Shown here one piece after another: positions 25,988 to 35,607 of a stretch of DNA of 35,931 bases. The translations under genes and the position numbers were made by a program. Within the stretch, counting starts at the first letter, position 1. The number at the start of each line of letters is the position of its first letter. A model generated the notes under the pieces. It ran no database searches, had not been told where the DNA came from, and saw only the letters and a program-made list of their open reading frames with translations. Where the stretch lies: positions 1 through 35,931 of the forward strand of contig JAISFF010000008.1 of the NCBI GenBank assembly GCA_031263725.1, written 5' to 3'. The stretch comes from Lysobacteraceae bacterium (GTDB lineage Bacteria; Pseudomonadota; Gammaproteobacteria; Xanthomonadales; Xanthomonadaceae).

Positions 25988-26581
25988 ATGCCATCACTCC
26001 CATCCCCTTTTCGTCGCACGCTGATGACAGCCGTTGCGGCGCTTCCGCTGAGCGGCCGCGCAACAACGTCCGATGCAGGTGGCGAACCGCGACGAATCGG
26101 ATCAGGAACGCTCGTCGCCTATTTTTCTCGCTCAGGGAATACGCGAGTGGTTTCCGGCTTGATTCATCGTTCGCGCCAAACTGACTTGTTCGAGATTCGG
26201 CCTGCCGTGCCTTACCCCGAGGACTATCTGGAGACGGTGGAACAGGCGCGTCAGGAGCGCGACAGTGGCCGTGAGCGCGCCCTGGAAGCCAAAGTTTCCA
26301 ACATCGCGGGCTACGACACGGTGTTCCTCGGATTCCCGATCTGGGGCGAGACCGCGCCGCCGGTGATCCGCGCCTTTCTCTCCGCGCACGACCTGTCCGG
26401 CAAGACCCTGATCCCTTTCGTCACTCACGGCGGCTACGGCCTCGGCAACAGCCGCTCGGTGCTTGCCAGCCACGCGCCGAAGGCGCGTCTGCGCGACGGT
26501 TTCGTCATGGAGGCCGATCAGGAGCGTCGCACCATGAATCAGGTGAACGATTGGCTGAGCGGCATCAAGGTTAGTGGCTGA
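25988..26581 (+). CDS. Exported flavodoxin-like protein
   Basis: The first ~25 residues (FRRTLMTAVAALPLSGRATT) look like a twin-arginine or Sec leader, though the RR motif is not a perfect Tat match. A flavodoxin fold follows. TLVAYFSRSGNTRVVSGLIH is the FMN phosphate-binding loop, DTVFLGFPIWGETAPPVIRAFL follows, and the third loop is TLIPFVTHGGYGLGNS. The product has 197 residues. Proteins of this type sit next to AKR and LysR genes in many proteobacteria and probably carry electrons to a redox partner. Here it is 16 bp after the AKR gene, so it is cotranscribed. Cleavage and export are predictions. Confidence 0.85.
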   Translation: MPSLPSPFRRTLMTAVAALPLSGRATTSDAGGEPRRIGSGTLVAYFSRSGNTRVVSGLIHRSRQTDLFEIRPAVPYPEDYLETVEQARQERDSGRERALEAKVSNIAGYDTVFLGFPIWGETAPPVIRAFLSAHDLSGKTLIPFVTHGGYGLGNSRSVLASHAPKARLRDGFVMEADQERRTMNQVNDWLSGIKVSG

Positions 26582-26600
26582 CCCAACTGAATACCGGAGC

Positions 26601-28472
<1,872 letters not shown>

Positions 28473-28532
28473 TCAGCGACGAATTCTCCTTCTCCAGCGT
28501 TCGAGGATGTCGTGCGTCCCGGCACTACCATG

Positions 28533-28702
28533 TTCAAGGCCGACCTCGGCCGCCGCATGCGCAAGCATACGGCGAGGCAGTCAATGCGACGACGCTGATC
28601 CCGCACATGCTGGAGGCGTTCATCGCGGGGGGATCGGGGATTCAGACGGGGCAGGGGAGACGACACCCGCCCGGCCCCCGCACGGCCATGCCGAAGGGGT
28701 GA
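28533..28702 (+). pseudogene. Degenerate second copy of DUF2274, 3' part
   Basis: TTCAAGGCCGACCTCGG at 28533 onward and a long stretch at about 28580-28650 match the DUF2274 gene at 23726-23840 nearly base for base, with small deletions between. In one frame it still reads NATTLIPHMLEAFIAG, then diverges and stops at 28700-28702. The start of the domain is missing. It is a non-functional relic of a DUF2274 gene, probably from a related element or from the original junction. The two copies bracket the whole second cargo block. Confidence 0.8.
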
Positions 28703-28725
28703 GTGTTTGGATATGTTGCGATTGT

Positions 28726-28805
28726 CGTATCCAGGCTACGGCTATAGGCACTATATCAAATTGACTTCTGCTTGGAAAAGTTGTAGAAATCGTAGTATGG
28801 CTACG
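28726..28805 (+). promoter_or_regulatory. abiE promoter region with inverted repeats
   Basis: CGTA-N7-TACG (28726-28740) and CGTAG-TATGG-CTACG (28791-28805, spanning the ATG of abiEi) are two related inverted repeats. TTGACT at 28761-28766 is a possible -35 with TAGAAA at 28784-28789, 17 bp away. AbiEi antitoxins repress their own operon by binding inverted repeats in this position. These are therefore candidate operators, but the assignment is inference. Confidence 0.5.
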
Positions 28806-29534
28806 ACTACCAAAAGCAAATTAAATGCTCTCTACACCCGGCTGGCGCCGGGGACGCCGCTGACCTCGGAAGACTTGGCGGCGCTGGGCATCTCTGCCGA
28901 CCTGGCCGTCCATTACGTCCGGGCAGGCTGGCTCACGCGCCTGGCCCGCGGGGTGTACGTCCGCCCGAACGACACCCTCGCCCTCCATCCCAGCCTGCTG
29001 CTGTTGCAGCGTCGGTTCGAGGGGCTGCACGTCGGCGGCAAGTCGGCGCTGGACTGGTATGGCGTGCGCCAGTACGTGTCGCAGCAACCCGTGCTGCATC
29101 TGTATGGCTGGACGGCAGCCCGTCTGCCGGAATGGTTCACCGAACGCTTCCCGGCCGAGTACCACCGCAAGCGCCTGTTCGACGAGCAGCCGGCCGCCTT
29201 GTTGCATGTTGGCCCGTTCGAGAAGCGCAGCGGAGCGCCGCAGGTGTCGGCACCGGAACGCGCCTTGCTGGAGCTGTTGAGCGAAGTCGGAGTGCGCCAG
29301 CCCTTGCAGGAAGCCCGTGAACTCGTCGAAAGCGCGTACAGCCTGCGCGCCGATGTTCTGCGCGAGCTGTTGCAACACTGCACGAACGTCAAGACCGTTC
29401 GGCTATGTCTGCAACTCGGACGCGAGGTGTCGTTGCCTTGGGCGGCGAAGCTCGATCCGGCCACGCTGCCGACGGGCAGCGATCGGCCTTGGGTGTCCCG
29501 ATCGGCCGATGGCTTGTTGGTGCTCAAGCCATGA
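28797..29534 (+). CDS. AbiEi family antitoxin (type IV TA)
   Basis: AbiEi (245 residues) neutralises the AbiEii nucleotidyltransferase without binding it stably and also represses the operon. The N-terminal winged-helix region is LNALYTRLAPGTPLTSEDLAALGISADLAVHYVRAGWLTRLARGVYVRP. The C-terminal antitoxin domain includes GGKSALDWYGVRQYV and VSAPERALLELLSEVG. ATG 28797 is chosen because an upstream ATG at 28707 lies in AT-rich non-coding sequence and the domain starts just after 28797. The stop overlaps the toxin gene as ATGA, the usual arrangement. Confidence 0.9.
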   Translation: MATTTKSKLNALYTRLAPGTPLTSEDLAALGISADLAVHYVRAGWLTRLARGVYVRPNDTLALHPSLLLLQRRFEGLHVGGKSALDWYGVRQYVSQQPVLHLYGWTAARLPEWFTERFPAEYHRKRLFDEQPAALLHVGPFEKRSGAPQVSAPERALLELLSEVGVRQPLQEARELVESAYSLRADVLRELLQHCTNVKTVRLCLQLGREVSLPWAAKLDPATLPTGSDRPWVSRSADGLLVLKP

Positions 29535-30451
29535 ACCAGACCTATCTCGATACCGCGCGCCTGCTGACGCAGGTGGCGCCGCTGGTGTTCGCGGACGACA
29601 CGTTCGCGTTGAAGGGCGGCACTGCGATCAATCTGTTCGTGCGCGACATGCCGCGCTTGTCGGTCGATCTCGATTTGGTCTTTCCCGATCACACGCTGCC
29701 GCGTGATGAGGCGCTGACGCGCATCAACGAGGCTGTCAGGCAAGCCGCCGAGCGGCTGAAGAAGCGAGGGTTCCAAACGCACGCGCCGGCGGCCGCGGCA
29801 GGGGAGACGAAGCTGCTGGTGCGCAACGGTTCGATCCAGGTCAAGGTCGAAGTCAACTTCGTCATGCGCGGCACGGTGCAGCCGGTGCGTCGAGCTTCGC
29901 TCACGCCGACCGCACGCGACACTTTGCTGGCTGATCTGGAGATCCCGGTGGTGTCGCTGGAGGACGTGTATGGCGGCAAGCTGGTCGCAGCGTTGGATCG
30001 TCAGCACCCGCGCGACCTGTTCGACGTGATGCAGCTCTTTGCGCATGAGGGCATCACGCCCGGCATCCGGCGTGCGTTCGTGGTCTATCTGTCCAGCAGC
30101 AACCGACCAATCCATGAAGTGCTGTTTACGCCGCTGCGGGACATCCGCCACGACTACGAGCACAACTTCCAAGGCATGACGGCCGAACCTGTGCTTCTCG
30201 ATGCGCTGCTCGCCGCGCGAGAACGCATGATGCGCGAACTCCAGCAAGGCTTGGACGACAACGAACGACGCTTCCTGCTGTCGCTGGCTGCCGGCACGCC
30301 GCAGTGGTCGCTGCTGGGCATCGCGCACCTCGAACAACTGCCAAGCATCCGCTGGAAGCTGCACAACCTGGCGCAGTTGCAGAAGACCGATGCGAAGAAG
30401 TTTGCCGAGCAGGCCGACTTGCTCGCTGCGCGGCTGGCTGCGCTATCCTAG
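29531..30451 (+). CDS. AbiEii nucleotidyltransferase toxin
   Basis: AbiEii (306 residues) belongs to the DUF1814 nucleotidyltransferases, which can modify the 3' end of tRNA or other RNA and stop translation. This gives phage abortive infection or element maintenance. Motif I is LKGGTAINLF (GG at 29-30). It is followed by RLSVDLDLVF with Asp46 and Asp48 as metal ligands, and by the downstream LEDVYGGKLVAAL and RDLFDV motifs with the conserved lysine. All catalytic residues visible in the family are present, so it should be active. It is the last protein gene before the repeat-rich right end of the element. Confidence 0.92.
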   Translation: MNQTYLDTARLLTQVAPLVFADDTFALKGGTAINLFVRDMPRLSVDLDLVFPDHTLPRDEALTRINEAVRQAAERLKKRGFQTHAPAAAAGETKLLVRNGSIQVKVEVNFVMRGTVQPVRRASLTPTARDTLLADLEIPVVSLEDVYGGKLVAALDRQHPRDLFDVMQLFAHEGITPGIRRAFVVYLSSSNRPIHEVLFTPLRDIRHDYEHNFQGMTAEPVLLDALLAARERMMRELQQGLDDNERRFLLSLAAGTPQWSLLGIAHLEQLPSIRWKLHNLAQLQKTDAKKFAEQADLLAARLAALS

Positions 30452-30488
30452 GGCTGGTTGATGATGAGCCGATGCCGCGCAAACCCGC

Positions 30489-30858
30489 GTCAGCAAAAGA
30501 CGTGTTTTTCTGACGGTAAAAGCGACGGTAAAGGCCCATGTCGATCAGAGCCAATCCCTTTAATCACGCGGACTTGCGTGACTCGTTGATGATCGAGTGG
30601 GAGTGACGGAACGTTTTTCGAGGACAATCACCAGTTATCCAAAAATCGACTCAACTTGTTGATTTAGAAATAATTTCTTACGGTTTCTATCGGTGGCTAT
30701 CGTCAGCCAGCAGAAAAAGTTGGCGGTAGAGCTGACGGTAAAAATCGAGGCCGGATTAAGACACTCTCGTTCACTGATTAAGGCTTTTACCGTCTTTGAC
30801 GGTAAAAGCCTTCTCGGGAAAGCTTGTTTTATGCGGCTTCCTATCCATGCTTTTACCC
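30489..30858. repeat. GACGGTAAAA repeats and 33-bp palindrome, probable att/arm region
   Basis: GACGGTAAAA occurs at 30512-30521, 30734-30743 and 30798-30807, with a variant (GACGGTAAAG) at 30524-30533. An inverted copy (TTTTACCGTC) is at 30785-30794. The last two form a palindrome with 15-bp perfect arms, AAGGCTTTTACCGTC, around a TTT spacer (30780-30812). GTCAGcAAAA and TTTTtCTGAC face each other at 30489-30514. A half-copy GCTTTTACC lies at 30850. The whole gap from 30452 to 31077 has no convincing gene. Clusters like this flank att sites as arm-type binding sites for tyrosine integrases. The right end of trb-type ICEs normally lies just beyond DUF2274, so this is the best candidate for attR. 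Confidence 0.6.
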
Positions 30859-31077
30859 ATGTTTCAGCGCGGGATTGTGTACAGAACAGAATTGGGAAAG
30901 CGATGCCGGAGAAAGGCCCGCCGTTGCTGCTTTTCAGAACAAGATGTGACAGAATGGGACGCTCGGCCGGGGACGCGCGCTCCGCCAGATTCAGCAAAAG
31001 GTTCGCGATGTCCGGGCGACTCCGTCGTCAGGATGATGGAAGGGGATTTCTCCATCCAGTGCGCGTCCCGTTTCCAT

Positions 31078-31185
31078 GGTGGCCCTGTCGGTTCCTCGCG
31101 ACGCTAGATCGAAAACCCCGCCAGGGCCGGAAGGCAGCAACGGTATCGATCGATGCGGGCGCCGGGGTCAGCCGGCGGGGCCGCC
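31078..31185 (+). ncRNA. 4.5S signal recognition particle RNA
   Basis: A 108-nt RNA with GGTGGCCC (31078-31085) pairing with GGGCCGCC (31178-31185) and the conserved domain-IV tip AGGGCCGGAAGGCAGCA around 31124-31140. The GGAA tetraloop closes a GCC/GGC stem, and the AGCA internal loop binds Ffh. E. coli has a U-A in place of a G-C in this stem, a compensatory change. CTGTCGGTTCCTCGCGACGCTA matches the E. coli counterpart closely. It directs inner-membrane protein targeting with Ffh and FtsY. Confidence 0.95.
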
Positions 31186-31265
31186 TCCTTTTCCGGGTTC
31201 CGCTGCGCATGCCCGCCCGTCGTATCCAGCATGGATCCATGCCGCGCCAAGGGCCTTCGGCATGG

Positions 31266-32015
31266 CTACCTCGCCGATCCGGGCGCCGGTAATTCCACGA
31301 CTTCGCCGGGATGCGCGACCCGATATCCGCACTTCGCCATTTTGCGGCCTTCTTCGATGCTGCCGTAGTGATAGAGCAGCAAGCGGCGCTGTAACTCTGG
31401 CGAATACTCACGTTCCAGATCATCGATGCCGGTATGCGACGGATTGCCGGCCCAGCTGCATTCGTGGGCGATCAGCTCACCATCGTTGGCCCATCTGGCC
31501 AGGGTTTCCGGGATCGGTCGCGTATCGCCGGTCCATACCAGGCTGCTCGGCAGGCGCAGACCAAAAGCCGTGTCCGGCCAGTGATGGCGCACGGGAAAGA
31601 CCTCCAGGCGCATGCCGTCATGCCAGAACGCATTGGATACCGGGACCAGATGGAAGGCATCCCAGAAGTTGACTCCGCCCTCGGCAAGTACGTTCGGGTA
31701 GTCGCCCACGCGCTGATGCAGCAAGGGCACCACCGGTGCCGGCACATACAGCTTCACCGGCTGCCCGGGCTGTTGACCGAACCAGGCGCCAATGAACAGA
31801 CGCTCGAAGCCGCCGACGTGGTCCAGATGGGTATGAGTGATGAACAAGGCCCTGGGGATGTTGCCGTAATGGGCAAGATAGCTGCTCAGCCCTTCGCCGC
31901 CGCAATCGATGGTCAACCAAGGCTCGCCATCCCGTTCCAGGGTTGCCATCGCCGACCCCAACTCCACCGCGGCCGCGCCGCCCACGCCCTGGAAACGAAG
32001 CGCCCAGTCGGTCAT
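31266..32015 (-). CDS. MBL-fold metallo-hydrolase
   Basis: The 249-residue protein has the metallo-beta-lactamase signature THTHLDHVGGFERL, where the HxHxDH motif binds two metals, and later metal-ligand regions VFPVRHHW, LVWTGDTRPI and LIAHECSW. It resembles RNase Z/phosphodiesterase-like hydrolases rather than beta-lactamases. The substrate is unknown. ATG 32015 overlaps the kdkA stop as TGATG, so the two are translationally coupled. A TTG at 32021 is less likely. A role in lipopolysaccharide metabolism is possible from the neighbourhood only. Confidence 0.85.
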   Translation of the reverse strand: MTDWALRFQGVGGAAAVELGSAMATLERDGEPWLTIDCGGEGLSSYLAHYGNIPRALFITHTHLDHVGGFERLFIGAWFGQQPGQPVKLYVPAPVVPLLHQRVGDYPNVLAEGGVNFWDAFHLVPVSNAFWHDGMRLEVFPVRHHWPDTAFGLRLPSSLVWTGDTRPIPETLARWANDGELIAHECSWAGNPSHTGIDDLEREYSPELQRRLLLYHYGSIEEGRKMAKCGYRVAHPGEVVELPAPGSAR

Positions 32016-32764
32016 CAGCAACCTTTGCGCCAGGCGCGGTCATATGCCGAGCGCAACAGGCCGAAGCGATGCAGCACCTGCTCGCGGCTGGCCTTGCCGC
32101 GGGTCTTCTGCATGGAGCGCAGCAGCCGCTTCAGATTGCGCTCGCGCCAGGCCGTCTCGGGAATGCGCAGGAAACAACGGTCGAAATCGATCACCCACCC
32201 CTGTCCTTGCGAGTCGAACAGCAGATTGTGCACGTTCAGATCGACATGATCCAGACCCTCGCGATGGAACCGCGCGATGATCTGGCCGGTCTGTTTCCAG
32301 GGCGCCTCGTCTCCCAGCTCCGTCGCCAGATCGCCCAGCAACCGCACCGACATCAGGCGCTCGATGATGATCGCGGCGCGATACCAGAGTCCTTCATGCA
32401 GATAGATTGCGGCCAAAGGCTGCGGAACCGGCAGTCCCCGGCTCATCAGGCGTCGCATCAGCTGGAATTCGGCAAAGCTGCGGGTACGCGCCGCATCCCG
32501 CCACAGATAGCGGTCGCGATTGAACTTGGCCACCAGTCCGCCGCGCCGGTAATGGCGCAGCACGCAGGCTCCGAATGGGGCATCGACGAACCAGGCGCTG
32601 CCGCGCCCGCCGGACGCCACCGGCCGCGCATGATCGCCCCAATGTGTGGGCGCGAACAGTTCCGCGCTGGCGCTTCGCACCTGGCTATGGTCATAGAGGA
32701 TCGCGCCTACGCCATGCTTGGTGCGGTATGGCGTTAAAGTGATCCCCGAATCCAGCGTTTCCAT
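32015..32764 (-). CDS. 3-deoxy-D-manno-octulosonic acid kinase
   Basis: KdkA (249 residues) phosphorylates the single Kdo residue of inner-core lipopolysaccharide at position 4. This is a reaction of the Pasteurellaceae, Xanthomonadaceae and relatives. It has a protein-kinase-like fold: [10 protein letters not shown] (nucleotide loop), [31 protein letters not shown], then the catalytic [12 protein letters not shown] and metal-binding VIDFDRC. The gene runs from ATG 32764 to a stop that overlaps the MBL gene, with the divergent GT9 gene only 33 bp away. Long frames further upstream are shadows of that GT9 gene. Confidence 0.9.
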   Translation of the reverse strand: METLDSGITLTPYRTKHGVGAILYDHSQVRSASAELFAPTHWGDHARPVASGGRGSAWFVDAPFGACVLRHYRRGGLVAKFNRDRYLWRDAARTRSFAEFQLMRRLMSRGLPVPQPLAAIYLHEGLWYRAAIIIERLMSVRLLGDLATELGDEAPWKQTGQIIARFHREGLDHVDLNVHNLLFDSQGQGWVIDFDRCFLRIPETAWRERNLKRLLRSMQKTRGKASREQVLHRFGLLRSAYDRAWRKGC

Positions 32765-32797
32765 GCTGGCGAGTCTATAACAACCTGTCGCCGCTTT

Positions 32798-33841
32798 ATG
32801 CCACTTTCTCTCTGCCTGCTCCGCCTCTCCGCCCTGGGCGATGTCACCCACGTCGTTCCGCTGGTCCGGACGTTGCATCGGGCTTGGCCGAATGCTTCCC
32901 CTTTGCACTGGATCATCGACAGGGCAGGGTTCAGGTTGTTGGAAGGACTGGATGGAGTGGTATTCCACGTCTATGACAAAAAGACCGGACTCGCCGGGAT
33001 GCGCGCGCTGCGCCGGGAGTTGCCTGGTTCGCGCTTCGACGCGTTGCTGCAACTGCAGGTTTCGTTCCGCGCCAATGTGCTTTCTGCCTTCGTCCCGGCC
33101 CAACGCCGCATCGGCTACGATCGTTCGCGCTCCAAGGACTTGCATCGTCTTTTCATCAACGAGCGCATCGCGGACCGGACGGGCATCCATGTGCTCGACG
33201 CCATCGGCAGCTTCTGCGAGCCGCTGGGACTGCGGCAGACCGGGGTGACCTGGGACCTGCCGGTCCCCGCCGAAGCGCGCGAGTGGGCCGCCGCGCAATG
33301 GCCGCGGGACGATACTCCGGTCCTGATGATTTCCCCCTGCTCCAGCCATATCCGCCGCAACTGGTATCCCGACCGTTACGCTGCCGTCGCCGACCATGCC
33401 GCCGCGCAAGGCTGGCGCATCGTGCTTTGCGGCGGACGCAGCGAACTGGAGCGCCGGATGGCCGATGCGATCATCGCCGCCATGCGGGCGCCGGTGCTGG
33501 ATCTGGTCGGCAAGGACACCCTCAAGCAATTGCCCGCGCTGCTGGAACGGGCCAGCCTGCTGATGACGCCCGACTCGGGCCCGATGCATATCGCCAATGC
33601 AATGGGAACCAGGGTGCTCGGCCTGCATGCGGCCAGCAACCCGGATCGCAGCGGCCCGTATTCCGATCGCCGGTTCTGCGCCGACCGCTATGACGATGCG
33701 GCGCGCAAATACCTGGGAAAACCCGCCACCGAACTCAAGTGGGGGACCAAGATCGAGTTCGACGATGTGATGGCACTGATCGGCGTCGAAGACGGAATCG
33801 CCGCATTCGAACGCTATCGCGCCGTACATGGCGATACATGA
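32798..33841 (+). CDS. Glycosyltransferase family 9, heptosyltransferase-like
   Basis: GT9 enzymes transfer heptose from ADP-heptose to the inner core of lipopolysaccharide. The 347-residue protein has [22 protein letters not shown] at the N-terminus, LISP-type [21 protein letters not shown] in the centre and [34 protein letters not shown] near the C-terminus. The DSGPMH motif is the donor-site signature. It resembles OpsX/WaaC-like enzymes of Xanthomonads. Coding starts 33 bp from the divergent kdkA start, so the promoters must overlap. Both genes act on the same core structure. Confidence 0.9.
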   Translation: MPLSLCLLRLSALGDVTHVVPLVRTLHRAWPNASPLHWIIDRAGFRLLEGLDGVVFHVYDKKTGLAGMRALRRELPGSRFDALLQLQVSFRANVLSAFVPAQRRIGYDRSRSKDLHRLFINERIADRTGIHVLDAIGSFCEPLGLRQTGVTWDLPVPAEAREWAAAQWPRDDTPVLMISPCSSHIRRNWYPDRYAAVADHAAAQGWRIVLCGGRSELERRMADAIIAAMRAPVLDLVGKDTLKQLPALLERASLLMTPDSGPMHIANAMGTRVLGLHAASNPDRSGPYSDRRFCADRYDDAARKYLGKPATELKWGTKIEFDDVMALIGVEDGIAAFERYRAVHGDT

Positions 33842-34015
33842 GGATCTACTCCGGACTGGCGACAGAAACAAAGGCCCCATGAAACCCGAGCGGGAGGTTC
33901 ATGGAGTCTTTTCGTTTCGACAGCGATCGACGCCCGACGATGGGCATGCGCCGCTTGAAACCCGGAGAACCGGACCGGATCCACTTGATCGCCAGGCCGT
34001 TCGGATATCGGAGGC

Positions 34016-34426
34016 TTACGGCGCCGAAGCGGTCCGGTAGTCCTCGTAGGACTTTTCTTCCATATAGTTCGAGCCCAGCGCCAGGTTGATCTCCTTCTTG
34101 ACCCGCGAACGCTCGTCGTTCTCGAAATAGACGCTGCGCGCCAGGCGGACAAATTCGCCATCGAACGCCTGCGCCTTCTCCTTCAGGCGCAGATCGTCCT
34201 CGATCACCCACAGGCGTTCGTTCACCGCCTTCAACTCTGCGCGCATCCTGGCGATGTCCTTGGCCGCCGCCGAATGCGCCATCCAGGTACTCTCCAGCGC
34301 TTCCAGTTCCTTGCGGACATTGGCCAGCTTGGCCGGATCGGTCATGCGTTCGGATTTGATCTGCAGGATGGCGATCTTGTCGAGCAACTCGCCAAAGGAG
34401 ACAGGCACCATGATTTCGGATGACAT
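34016..34426 (-). CDS. DUF6165 family protein
   Basis: This 136-residue protein is mostly helical and highly charged. It begins SEIMVPVSFGELLDKIAILQIKSERM, which I recognise as the DUF6165 family start, and continues ANVRKELEALE ... ELKAVNERLWVIEDDLRLKE, a coiled-coil-like pattern. The family is often found beside lipopolysaccharide and tetratricopeptide genes in Xanthomonads and others, but its function is not known. It has no signal peptide. It is convergent with the GT9 gene, separated by 174 bp. Confidence 0.8.
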   Translation of the reverse strand: MSSEIMVPVSFGELLDKIAILQIKSERMTDPAKLANVRKELEALESTWMAHSAAAKDIARMRAELKAVNERLWVIEDDLRLKEKAQAFDGEFVRLARSVYFENDERSRVKKEINLALGSNYMEEKSYEDYRTASAP

Positions 34427-34513
34427 ACGCGTATCGATGGATTCGTGACAGGAGCCTACAGTCTAGCCAGATGGCGCGCAAAAAGCCGAGAACCGGACCG
34501 AAAGAGGCCATGG

Positions 34514-34542
34514 TTGTGCGCCGCCGCCGGGTTCCGTATGAT
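34514..34542 (+). promoter_or_regulatory. Promoter of tRNA-Ser
   Basis: TTGTGC (34514-34519), a 17-bp spacer and TATGAT (34537-34542) form a good sigma-70 promoter. It would start transcription near 34549, about 30 bp before the tRNA. Confidence 0.75.
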
Positions 34543-34579
34543 TTGCGACTATCTTGGACGACCGCGCCAAGACCCGACT

Positions 34580-34670
34580 GGAAAGGTGGCAGAGTGGTCG
34601 AATGCGCCGGATTCGAAATCCGGTGTACGGTTCTACCGTACCGTGGGTTCGAATCCCACCCTTTCCGCCA
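34580..34670 (+). tRNA. tRNA-Ser(CGA)
   Basis: The 91-nt gene includes CCA. The acceptor arms GGAAAGG (34580-34586) and CCTTTCC (34660-34666), discriminator G and encoded CCA are clear. The anticodon stem CCGGA/TCCGG encloses TTCGAAA with anticodon CGA at 34614-34616, reading UCG. The long variable arm (TACGGTTCTACCGTA) and the GGTTCGAATCC T-arm are typical of serine tRNAs. The 3' end is followed by AT-rich DNA with accessory genes, suggesting it may have served as an integration site. Confidence 0.97.
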
Positions 34671-34763
34671 AATGTAATAAAATCAATAAGTTACGAACAT
34701 GGGTTTGGCTTAACCCACATAAAATCCCACAACGAAACGGGTATTGCCAAGATCAGGGAAGAT

Positions 34764-35078
34764 ATGGGCGCGTATCGAGTTGCGCAGGTCTGCCCGCACG
34801 GGTATGTCGCAACAGCCGCCGCAGATCAAAACCCCGAACTTCGAGAAGCATTCTGTTCTCAGTGCGGCGAAGAGGCCATCATGCAATGTTCGAATTGCAG
34901 CGCACCTATTCGGGGCGACTACCACGTTGAAGGCGTATTCGGGTTGGGCGACGACGACGAATCCCCGGCGTTCTGCCATAGCTGCGGCAAAACGTTCCCT
35001 TGGACTGAACGAAAGATCGCAAGTGCCGTTGAGCTGGTCGAAGTTGGGGCCGACTTATCCCCTGAAAAACTGCAATAG
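34764..35078 (+). CDS. DUF2321-like zinc-ribbon protein
   Basis: A 104-residue protein with four cysteine pairs or equivalents: CPHG (Cys10, His12), CSQC (31, 34), CSNC (42, 45) and CHSC (71, 74). These are spaced as two zinc ribbons and then followed by KTFPWTERK, the layout of DUF2321 proteins. The function of the family is unknown. ATG 34764 is chosen because AGGGAA lies 4 nt upstream; upstream frame overlaps the tRNA. Base composition is lower in GC than neighbours and it lies 94 bp after a tRNA, so horizontal acquisition is likely. Confidence 0.8.
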   Translation: MGAYRVAQVCPHGYVATAAADQNPELREAFCSQCGEEAIMQCSNCSAPIRGDYHVEGVFGLGDDDESPAFCHSCGKTFPWTERKIASAVELVEVGADLSPEKLQ

Positions 35079-35239
35079 TTCCATTCCGATTTGACCGAGC
35101 TAACGAAGGACAGTCCGAGGACAGTCCGAAGACGCAAGTTGCGTCGCTTCGCTTCAAGAAGGTAATGGGTAAAGCGTGTTGCGGGTCAAGTCCGTAGCAG
35201 ACATGACGGCGGGAAGCGGCAGAAGTGAAGTCATATTGC

Positions 35240-35505
35240 ACCCCGTTAGATTTAACTCATAGAGGTAAGCCCCCGGCAGTGCCGGGGGACTCACCAAGGT
35301 TTGACCTTTACGACAGTCGTCGTGAATTTCTGATCTCTGCCAAGAGAAAGGAGATTCACGATGAAAGAGTAACCAGAGGACGAACGCTACGACCAGATGA
35401 AGCTGGAAATAGGATAAGCCGCCAACGGCGGCCCACGGTTTCATGGGCGCCTTGGAGGCGCTCACCATCCAAGCCACCGGCTTGGCCGGTGGTGTTTGAC
35501 TGCCC
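35240..35505. mobile_element. Probable IS200/IS605-derived MITE
   Basis: The region starts with an 8-bp hairpin CCCCCGGC-AGT-GCCGGGGG (35270-35288). It contains AAAGGAG and ATGAAAGAGTA (35361), matching the MKEY start of IS200-type TnpA proteins, and then breaks off after four codons. It ends with an 8-bp hairpin CCACCGGC-TTG-GCCGGTGG (35474-35492). Two further hairpins lie at 35418-35432 and 35447-35461. Subterminal hairpins with 3-nt loops and a nearly deleted transposase are typical of palindrome-associated non-autonomous IS200/IS605 derivatives. Exact ends cannot be placed without homologues. Confidence 0.55.
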
Positions 35506-35538
35506 CGAACCAGATTGGTGTAGTATTTCAGGATGATG

Positions 35539-35553
35539 TGGTCCCTTGGACCA
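35539..35553. promoter_or_regulatory. Inverted repeat upstream of zeta-like locus
   Basis: TGGTCC-CTT-GGACCA is a perfect 6-bp inverted repeat 55 bp upstream of the first codon at 35608. Its position fits an autoregulatory operator of a toxin-antitoxin operon. Confidence 0.4.
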
Positions 35554-35607
35554 TCCTTCCAAGCCTAAATCGCTACTATCCCGAACAATCCACCAAGGAC
35601 TGCCGAT

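Noticed and set aside
30635..30997. 120-codon minus-strand frame in the repeat-rich right end
   Set aside because: It is made from the palindromic repeats and ffs-upstream DNA, with no ribosome site or protein-like pattern.
32765..33880. Extension of kdkA far upstream on the minus strand
   Set aside because: This part is the antisense shadow of the GT9 gene, and kdkA homology begins at ATG 32764.
33901..34089. 62-codon plus-strand frame with a strong GGGAGG ribosome site
   Set aside because: It runs into the coding strand of the DUF6165 gene and the sequence resembles no family. A small peptide cannot be excluded, but there is no support.
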